Of a stretch of 64,000 bases of DNA, positions 55,816 through 64,000 are shown piece after piece; position 1 is the stretch's first letter, and each line of letters begins with the position of its first letter. The position numbers and the translations under genes were made by a program. The DNA is taken from contig JAPZSB010000008.1 of the NCBI GenBank assembly GCA_027531565.1, positions 62,001-126,000 on the forward strand, given 5' to 3'. This stretch comes from Beijerinckiaceae bacterium. GTDB lineage: Bacteria > Pseudomonadota > Alphaproteobacteria > Rhizobiales > Beijerinckiaceae. The notes beneath the pieces are model-generated. The model made no database searches. It had not been told where the DNA came from and saw nothing but the letters and a program-made list of their open reading frames with translations.

Positions 55816-57388
55816 CGTACAGCGTCTCCACGGTGATCAGGCGGATGCCGCGCTGGCCAGCGAAGCTTTCGGTATTCCGGCGGGCCTTCCCCCGCACGAA
55901 GAACGGGATCTTGCGCAATTCCTGCTCGGCTTCGGGGGCCCAGCCGGTCGGTCCGTCCTCGGCCGCCGGGGCGGCGGCTTCCGGCATGGCCGGTGCCGCG
56001 ACCTCGATCACCGGCTCGGCTGCGCGGGCCGGAGCCTTGCTGGCATGGCCGAGATGCGAAGGGGCGGCCCCGTCATGGAACTCGAAATCATCGCGGAACA
56101 TGCCGAGGAGATGTTCCTCGAGGCCCATCATCAGCGGGTGGACCCAGGTATCGAAGAGCACATCCGCGCCCTCGAACCCCATCTGCGGCGAATAGCGCGC
56201 CGGGAAATCCTGCACATGGACCGGGGCCGAGATTACCGCGCAGGGCACGCCGAGGCGCTTGGCGATATGGCGTTCCATCTGCGTGCCGAGCACCAGCTCC
56301 GGCTGCAGTTCCGCCACCTTCGCCTCGACCTCGAGGTAATCGTCGGTGATCAGCGCCTCGATTCCGTGGCGTGCCGCAGCTTCGCGGACATCGCGGGCGA
56401 ATTCGCGGCTGTAGGTGCCGAGGCCAACCACCTCGAAGCCGAGTTCCTCGCGGGCCACGCGGGCGGCGGCAATCGCATGGGTCGCATCGCCGAAGATGAA
56501 GACGCGCTTCCCGGTGAGATAGGTCGAATCCACCGAGCGCGAATACCAGGGCAGGCGGCTTTCCTCGGCCTTGAGGAAGGGGGCCGGATCCATCTCGGCC
56601 AGCCGCGCCACTTCGGTGATGAAGTCGCGCGTTGCGCCGACACCGATCGGCACGGTCGAGACGATCGGCTGGCCGAAGGAACGCTTCAGCCATTGCGCCG
56701 CCGGGCCGGCAATTTCCGGGTAGAGCACGACGTTGAAATCCGCCTGGCCGAGCCTGGCGATATCCGCCGGGCTGGCTTCCCACGGCGCGATGACGTTGAT
56801 GGCGATGCCCATCCGCTCCAGCAGGCCGGAAATCGCCCGGACATCATCGCGGTGGCGGAAGCCGAGCGCGGTCGGGCCCAGCAGGTTGCAGCGCGGCTTC
56901 TCGCCTGCCGCCCGGACAGGCCGGGCCGAATTCGGCGGCAGGGCATGCGGCCCGGCGAGATGCCGGACGATCTGGTAGAAGGTCTCCGCCGCGCCCCAGT
57001 TTTCCTTTTTCTGGTAGCTCGGCAGCTCCAGCGGAATGACCGGGATCGGCAGGCCGCCCGCCTTGGCGAGGCCGGCCGGATCGTCCTGGATCAGCTCGCC
57101 GGTGCAGGAGGCGCCGACAATCATGGCCTTGGGCTTGAACCGCTCATACGCCTCGTGGCACGCGGTCTGGAACAGGGCAGCCGTATCGCCGCCGAGATCG
57201 CGGGCCTGGAACGTGGTGTAGGTGACCGGCGGCCGCTTCGAGCGGCGCTCGATCATCGTGAAGAGCAGGTCGGCATAGGTATCGCCCTGCGGTGCGTGCA
57301 GCACGTAATGCAGGTCGCGCATCGCGGTGGCGACGCGCATCGCGCCGACATGGGGAGGGCCCTCGTAGGTCCAGACCGTGAGCTGCAT
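55790..57388 (-). CDS. bchB: Dark-operative protochlorophyllide reductase subunit B
   Basis: [49 protein letters not shown]; start at 57388. Confidence 0.98.
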
Positions 57389-57389
57389 C

Positions 57390-59200
<1,811 letters not shown>

Positions 59201-59278
59201 GGCGCACTCCCTGATCCGGTATCCCCCTCGTTCGGGTTGACACCAATTTGAGCAGAGTGTGGGCCCCAAAAAAACATC

Positions 59279-59296
59279 TGTCAATCTAACTAGACA
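59279..59296. promoter_or_regulatory. PpsR/CrtJ-type palindrome TGTCAATCTAACTAGACA (TGTC-N10-GACA)
   Basis: Exact TGT-N12-ACA in the bchF/aerR intergenic region. Confidence 0.75.
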
Positions 59297-59303
59297 CTTC
59301 TGT

Positions 59304-59321
59304 TGTCATTTAATATGGTCA
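59304..59321. promoter_or_regulatory. Second degenerate PpsR-like site TGTCATTTAATATGGTCA
   Basis: TGTC-N10-GTCA, 7 nt after the first site. Confidence 0.5.
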
Positions 59322-59603
59322 CTCAACAAGGCGCGGTTGGGACGCGTCCAGACGACGGAGGGTGTTGCCAACACAGGGTTTTCCCGGTCGAGCCATCAAG
59401 CGGGTGCAACGGCAGTTCACAGCCGCTGCAATTTCTGGGTGATAAAAACCGGAAAGATTTGCGGAAGGGCGGGCATTCTGTCAGATTGTGTCTCGCCTGG
59501 TTGTCACATCTTTTCCAGCACGCCGAGACTCCTGTCGCCCCGTCAGAGAGGGCACGGAAGCCAAGACGTCCCGCACGCACCAAAACACTCTGGGAGGAGT
59601 GGG

Positions 59604-60563
59604 ATGGCGAGCACTTCGGACGACACTATCGGAGCTGACGCCATCCCCGATCATGGGGATGATAAAGCGGTAACGCGGTCGGGCGCGGAGAGTGCGATGC
59701 CTCGCGCGACATCTCATAGACCCGACCACCACCGGCCCGAACGCCCGCATTACGCGCCCGCTCGGCCGGATATGGCTCCGCTCGCGCGCACCATCGAATC
59801 CGAGATCATTCCCCGCCTGATGCTGCTCCATCGCGAGGCCGCGCCCCGCCGGCAGCCGAGCGAAGGGCTTTCCGCGCGGACGCTCGCCGTCCCGAATGTG
59901 GAATCCCCCGCCGTCGCGGAACGCTTCCTTCGCCTCCTGATCGACCAGCCGGTCGATGCGGCGATCGATTTCGTCGATGACCTGCTGATCAGCGATGTGC
60001 CCTTCGAGCGGCTCGTCCTCGAAATGCTGGAGCCGGCCGCCCGCAAGCTTGGCCGGCTCTGGGAAGAGGACGTGCTCAGCTTCGTCGAGGTCACGATCGC
60101 GATGTCGCGCCTCCAGCAGCTGATCCGCGTCTATGGTCCGGCCCTCGCGCCGGATCTCGATCCGGACCTCGATGCGTACCGGATCTTCATCTCGGCGGTT
60201 CCCGGCGAGACCCATACCTTCGGCGCCTCGATCGCCGAGGCCTTCTTCATCCGCGCGGGCTGGGATGTGCTCGCCGAGGTCGGGCTCTCCCGCATGGAAC
60301 TGCTCGAGCGGACGCGCACCGAATGGTTCGATGTTGTCGGCCTGACGGCCAGCTGCGATGCCTCGGTCAGCCAGCTGACCGGTCTCGTCCGGCGGATCCG
60401 CGAAGCCTCGCTCAACCCCGACGTGAAGGTGCTGCTCGGCGGATCGGCGTTTCTTGTGGAGCCGGCCATGGCTTTGGCCCTCGGTGCCGATATCGAGGCT
60501 TGCGCCGGTCCCGATGTTGTAGCAGCAGTCAATCGTATGATGAAGACGGTCCGTCTTGATTGA
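59604..60563 (+). CDS. ppaA: PpaA/AerR-type cobalamin-binding-domain regulator
   Basis: B12-binding fold region RIFISAVPGETHTFGASIAEAFFIRAGWDV, VKVLLGGSAFLVEPAMALALGADIEACAGPDVVAAVNRM; directly upstream of ppsR. Confidence 0.9.
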   Translation: MASTSDDTIGADAIPDHGDDKAVTRSGAESAMPRATSHRPDHHRPERPHYAPARPDMAPLARTIESEIIPRLMLLHREAAPRRQPSEGLSARTLAVPNVESPAVAERFLRLLIDQPVDAAIDFVDDLLISDVPFERLVLEMLEPAARKLGRLWEEDVLSFVEVTIAMSRLQQLIRVYGPALAPDLDPDLDAYRIFISAVPGETHTFGASIAEAFFIRAGWDVLAEVGLSRMELLERTRTEWFDVVGLTASCDASVSQLTGLVRRIREASLNPDVKVLLGGSAFLVEPAMALALGADIEACAGPDVVAAVNRMMKTVRLD

Positions 60564-60674
60564 GTCGCGATGCTGCCGCCTTTTGCTCCCCCTTCGTCGG
60601 CCATTCTGTTTGGCCGGTACCTTGCCTGACCTGACGACCCAGAGGTAGATCGACCCGAGGAAACCGAGAAGACC

Positions 60675-62123
60675 ATGGAATTCGGATCATCCAGCAGCAA
60701 CAACGCTGACGGCCTGCGGGTAGGCTGGGCCGATGGCCTGTCGCCCGATCTCGCCGAGAAGCTGCTTGCCTCGATGTCCGATATCGCGCTCATCCTCGAT
60801 GCCGATGGCGTGATCCATGACGTGGTTCTCGGCAATGCCGAACTGGCGGGCGAGGTCGATCCCGACTGGCGCGGCCGCAAATGGATCGAGATCGTCACCA
60901 AGGAAAGCCGGCCCAAGGTCGATGACCTGATCCGCGGTTCGCTGCGGGGCGGCCTTGTCCAGCCGCGCGAGATCAACCATCCCGCCCGCTCGGGAATCGA
61001 TATTCCGATCCGCTATTCCACCATGGCCTTGGGCAAGAGCGGCCGTTTCGTCGCGATCGGCCGTGATCTGCGCAGCCTCGCCCAGTTGCAGCGGCGCCTG
61101 GTCGAGACCCAGGAAGCGATGGAGCAGGAATATGCGCGGATGCGCGCGGCCGAAACGCGCTACCGCATGCTCTTCCATCTCGCCTCGGAGCCGGTGCTGA
61201 TCGTCGATTCCATCACGCTGCGCATCGTCGAGGCCAATCCGGCAGCCCTGCGCCAGATCGGCAATGGGTCGGAGCGCCTTGTCAACCAGTCGATCCTCTC
61301 CTGCTTCACCTATGACGGGGCCGAGGCGCTGGAAGCCGCGCTGAAAACCGCCCGCCGTGCCGGCAAGGTGCCCGAGGTCGAGGCGCGCCTCGCCCAGAAC
61401 GGCCAGCTCTTCTCCGTCGCGGCCTCGGTTTTCCGGCAGGATCAGGTGGTGTTCCTGCTCGTCCGGCTCACACCGCATGCCGGCACCCAGCCGGTTGCAG
61501 GGGGCGAGGGGCTGGCCAGCAAGGTCAGGGGCGTCATCGAGCAATTGCCCGACGGCTTCGTCGTGATCGATGGCAACCTCAAGATCGTCGAATGCAATCA
61601 GGCCTTCCTCGATCTCGCCCAGCTCGGCGCCAAGACGCAGGCGATCGGCGAGCCGCTCGAACATTGGCTGGGCCGTCCGGGCGTCGACATGGATCTCATC
61701 ATGGCGCGGCTCGAGGAGAGCCGGGCGATGCGCGCCTTCTCGACCGTCCTGCGTGGTTCCTATGGCAGCGTCGAGCAGGTCGAGGTATCGGCCGTGCCGG
61801 CTCTGTCCGGGGAAGTGCCGACCTATGGCTTCGTCATCCGCAATAACGGGATTCGCCAGGCACTGAACGGCCATCGCGGCCGGACGCTCCATCGCTCGGT
61901 CGAGCAGCTCACGGAGCTGGTCGGGCGGGTCTCGCTGAAGGACATGGTGCGCGAGTCGAGCGACATGATCGAGCGCCTCTGCATCGAAGCCGCACTGGAA
62001 CGTTCGGGTGACAACCGCGCTTCCGCAGCCCAGATGCTGGGGCTGAGCCGGCAGAGTTTCTACGCCAAGATGCGCCGCCATGGCCTCGGCGATCTCGATC
62101 CGGACGTGCCGGACGAGGAATGA
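60675..62123 (+). CDS. ppsR: PAS-domain redox/light transcriptional repressor PpsR/CrtJ
   Basis: Two or more PAS domains and C-terminal Fis-type HTH CIEAALERSGDNRASAAQMLGLSRQSFYAKMRRHGL. Confidence 0.96.
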   Translation: MEFGSSSSNNADGLRVGWADGLSPDLAEKLLASMSDIALILDADGVIHDVVLGNAELAGEVDPDWRGRKWIEIVTKESRPKVDDLIRGSLRGGLVQPREINHPARSGIDIPIRYSTMALGKSGRFVAIGRDLRSLAQLQRRLVETQEAMEQEYARMRAAETRYRMLFHLASEPVLIVDSITLRIVEANPAALRQIGNGSERLVNQSILSCFTYDGAEALEAALKTARRAGKVPEVEARLAQNGQLFSVAASVFRQDQVVFLLVRLTPHAGTQPVAGGEGLASKVRGVIEQLPDGFVVIDGNLKIVECNQAFLDLAQLGAKTQAIGEPLEHWLGRPGVDMDLIMARLEESRAMRAFSTVLRGSYGSVEQVEVSAVPALSGEVPTYGFVIRNNGIRQALNGHRGRTLHRSVEQLTELVGRVSLKDMVRESSDMIERLCIEAALERSGDNRASAAQMLGLSRQSFYAKMRRHGLGDLDPDVPDEE

Positions 62124-62164
62124 TCGGTAGGGCTGCCATGTGTCAGTCCGTCGCGACAAAATAG

Positions 62165-62182
62165 TGTAAATCTAAATTGACG
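62165..62182. promoter_or_regulatory. Degenerate PpsR-type site TGTAAATCTAAATTGACG upstream of bchG
   Basis: TGT-N12-ACG; shares TGTnAATCTAA with the bchF/aerR site. Confidence 0.55.
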
Positions 62183-62211
62183 GATTGGGTGCCCGGGACT
62201 ACCGTTGGTCC

Positions 62212-63153
62212 ATGATCGAGGCGCCTGTCCCTTCCGGTGGCTCGCAGCCGGTTCCTGCCGCGGCATCGAACCGGCCTGCGCTGAGCGCCATGGTCGAACT
62301 GCTCAAACCCATCACGTGGTTTCCGCCGATGTGGGCCTATGCCTGCGGCGTCGCCTCGGTCGGCATTGCCGGCGCGGGCGGCTGGATGGCCGCAGCGGCA
62401 GGTGTCCTGCTCGCCGGCCCGCTGGTCTGCGGGACAAGCCAGGTCGTCAATGACTGGTTCGACCGTCATGTCGATGCAATCAACGAACCCAACCGGCCCA
62501 TCCCCTCCGGCCGGGTGCCGGGGCGCTGGGGCCTCGGCTTCGCGATCGTCTGGACGCTGGTCTCCGCACTGGTGGCGGCGCTTCTCGGCCCTTGGGTGCT
62601 GGCGGCGACGATGCTCGGGCTTGCACTGGCCTGGGCCTATTCGGCACCGCCCTTCCGCCTGAAGCGCAATGGCTGGATCGGCAATGCCGCCGTCGGCCTC
62701 TGCTATGAGGGCCTGCCCTGGTTCACGGCCGCGGCGGCCATTCTCGGCACCTTTCCGGATATGCGGCTCGTCTGGATCGCGCTGCTCTATTCCCTCGGCG
62801 CGCATGGCATCATGACCCTGAACGATTTCAAGTCGATCGAGGGCGACCGGCAGATGGGGCTGCGATCCGTCCCGGCGCAACTCGGCGCGGAGCGCGCCGC
62901 CCTGCTGGCCTGCTGGGTCATGGCCCTGCCGCAGGTCGTCGTCGTGCTGCTGCTCTGGCTCTGGAACGCGCCGGTTCATGCCGGCCTCGTGGCCGGCATC
63001 CTGCTCGCCCAGATCGCCCTGATGAAGCGCCTGCTCTCCGATCCGCGCGGGCGGGCGCCCTGGTACAACGCAACCGGCATCACGCTCTATGTCTCCGGCA
63101 TGATGGTGTCGGCTTTCGCCCTGCGCATGCTCGCTTCGGGAGGTTCGCCATGA
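62212..63153 (+). CDS. bchG: Bacteriochlorophyll a synthase (geranylgeranyl transferase)
   Basis: LLKPITWFPPMWAYACGVASVG, CGTSQVVNDWFDRHVDAINEPNRPIPSGR, WAYSAPPFRLKRNGWIGNAAVGLCYEGLPWF. Confidence 0.97.
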   Translation: MIEAPVPSGGSQPVPAAASNRPALSAMVELLKPITWFPPMWAYACGVASVGIAGAGGWMAAAAGVLLAGPLVCGTSQVVNDWFDRHVDAINEPNRPIPSGRVPGRWGLGFAIVWTLVSALVAALLGPWVLAATMLGLALAWAYSAPPFRLKRNGWIGNAAVGLCYEGLPWFTAAAAILGTFPDMRLVWIALLYSLGAHGIMTLNDFKSIEGDRQMGLRSVPAQLGAERAALLACWVMALPQVVVVLLLWLWNAPVHAGLVAGILLAQIALMKRLLSDPRGRAPWYNATGITLYVSGMMVSAFALRMLASGGSP

Positions 63154-64000
63154 CTCCGCTGGGTTGGCTCGGCATTGTCCGGCTCGGGCTCGTGCAGACG
63201 GCGCTCGGCGCCATTGTTGTCCTGACCACCTCGACGATCAACCGCGTGATGGTCGTGGAACTGGCGCTGCCGGCCATGCTGCCCGGCGCGCTGGTCGCGC
63301 TTCACTATGCCGTGCAGGTCCTCCGGCCGCGCTGGGGCCATGGCGCCGATATCGGCGGGCGGCTGACACCCTGGATCATCGGCGGCATGGCGATGCTGGC
63401 TCTGGGCGGCTTCGGTGCTGCCGTCGCGGTGGCGATGATGGCCAGCATGCCCGTTGCCGGGCTTCTCATGTCCGTTGTCGCTTTCCTTGGCATCGGCATC
63501 GGTGTCGGGGCCAGCGGCACCTCGCTGCTCGTCCTGCTCTCGCGCCGGGTGGCCGATGCCCGTCGCCCGGCGGCGGCGACGATTGTCTGGGTCATGATGA
63601 TCATGGGCTTCATCGTGACGGCCGGCACCGCCGGTCATTTCCTCGATCCCTTCTCGATGACCCGCCTCGTCGCGGTTTCGGCCGCGGTCAGCCTGCTGGC
63701 CTTCATCGTCAGCGTGGTCGCGGTCTGGGGCGTCGAGGGCCCGGCGCCGCTCGCGCCCCGGGCCGAGGAGGGGACGCCCTCGATCGCCTTTGCCGAGGCC
63801 TTGCGCGAGGTCTGGTCCGAACCGCATTCGCGGCTCTTCGCCATCTTCATCTTCCTGTCGATGATCGCCTACAGCGCACAGGATCTCATCCTCGAGCCGT
63901 TTGCCGGCGCGGTCTTCGGCTATACGCCGGGTGAGACGACCAAGCTGGCCGGCCTCCAGCATGGCGGCGTGCTGGTCGGGATGATCCTCGTCGCCATCGT
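63150..64000 (+). CDS. PucC-family (BCD) MFS transporter, 3' end outside window
   Basis: ATG at 63150 opens MTPLGWLGIVRLGLVQTALGAIVVLTTSTINRVMVVELALPAMLPGALVALHYAVQVLRPRWGHGAD, no stop to window end; absent from the ORF track because unclosed. Confidence 0.92.
   Translation, partial: MTPLGWLGIVRLGLVQTALGAIVVLTTSTINRVMVVELALPAMLPGALVALHYAVQVLRPRWGHGADIGGRLTPWIIGGMAMLALGGFGAAVAVAMMASMPVAGLLMSVVAFLGIGIGVGASGTSLLVLLSRRVADARRPAAATIVWVMMIMGFIVTAGTAGHFLDPFSMTRLVAVSAAVSLLAFIVSVVAVWGVEGPAPLAPRAEEGTPSIAFAEALREVWSEPHSRLFAIFIFLSMIAYSAQDLILEPFAGAVFGYTPGETTKLAGLQHGGVLVGMILVAI

Noticed and set aside
59258-59276. TGTGGGCCCCAAAAAAACA as a third PpsR site
   Set aside because: Spacing is N13, not N12, and it lacks the C/G inner match
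63164-63934. 256-aa ORF near the window end
   Set aside because: Out of frame with the unclosed PucC-family frame starting at 63150, which has the clear family sequence

Overview
The window is high-GC alphaproteobacterial DNA, probably Rhizobiales by gene order and protein character. I read everything by eye from the sequence and ORF track; no searches were run. It has four parts. (1) About 0-18.9 kb is housekeeping and metabolism: ctaA, an O-acetylhomoserine sulfhydrylase, rplM-rpsI, argC, a FadL-type porin, and a PHA synthase with a Lys/Ala-rich N-terminal tail. (2) About 18.9-23.8 kb is an accessory insertion between an aminotransferase and homoserine dehydrogenase. It holds a possible toxin/immunity-like gene pair coupled by an ATGA overlap, a TelA protein, and an AT-rich DUF4261-like gene with a hairpin that would sequester its ribosome binding site. 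(3) About 23.8-42.9 kb is hom-glpX-GNAT-recJ, tRNA-Glu, then a long amidase/peptide-ABC/D-amino-acid-type catabolic operon. A textbook-looking sigma-54 promoter sits in front of its transporter genes. (4) About 43.0-64.0 kb is a photosynthesis gene cluster: cytochrome c, hemA, puhE, acsF, a probable bciE, puhCBA, lhaA, bchMLHBNF, then aerR/ppaA, ppsR, bchG and a pucC-family gene cut by the window end. Tandem PpsR-type palindromes lie in the bchF/aerR intergenic region. The most novel-looking items are the coupled orphan pair at 19.0-19.9 kb, the RBS-hairpin DUF4261 gene, the histone-like tail on PhaC, and the sigma-54 controlled catabolic locus. None is proven from sequence alone.
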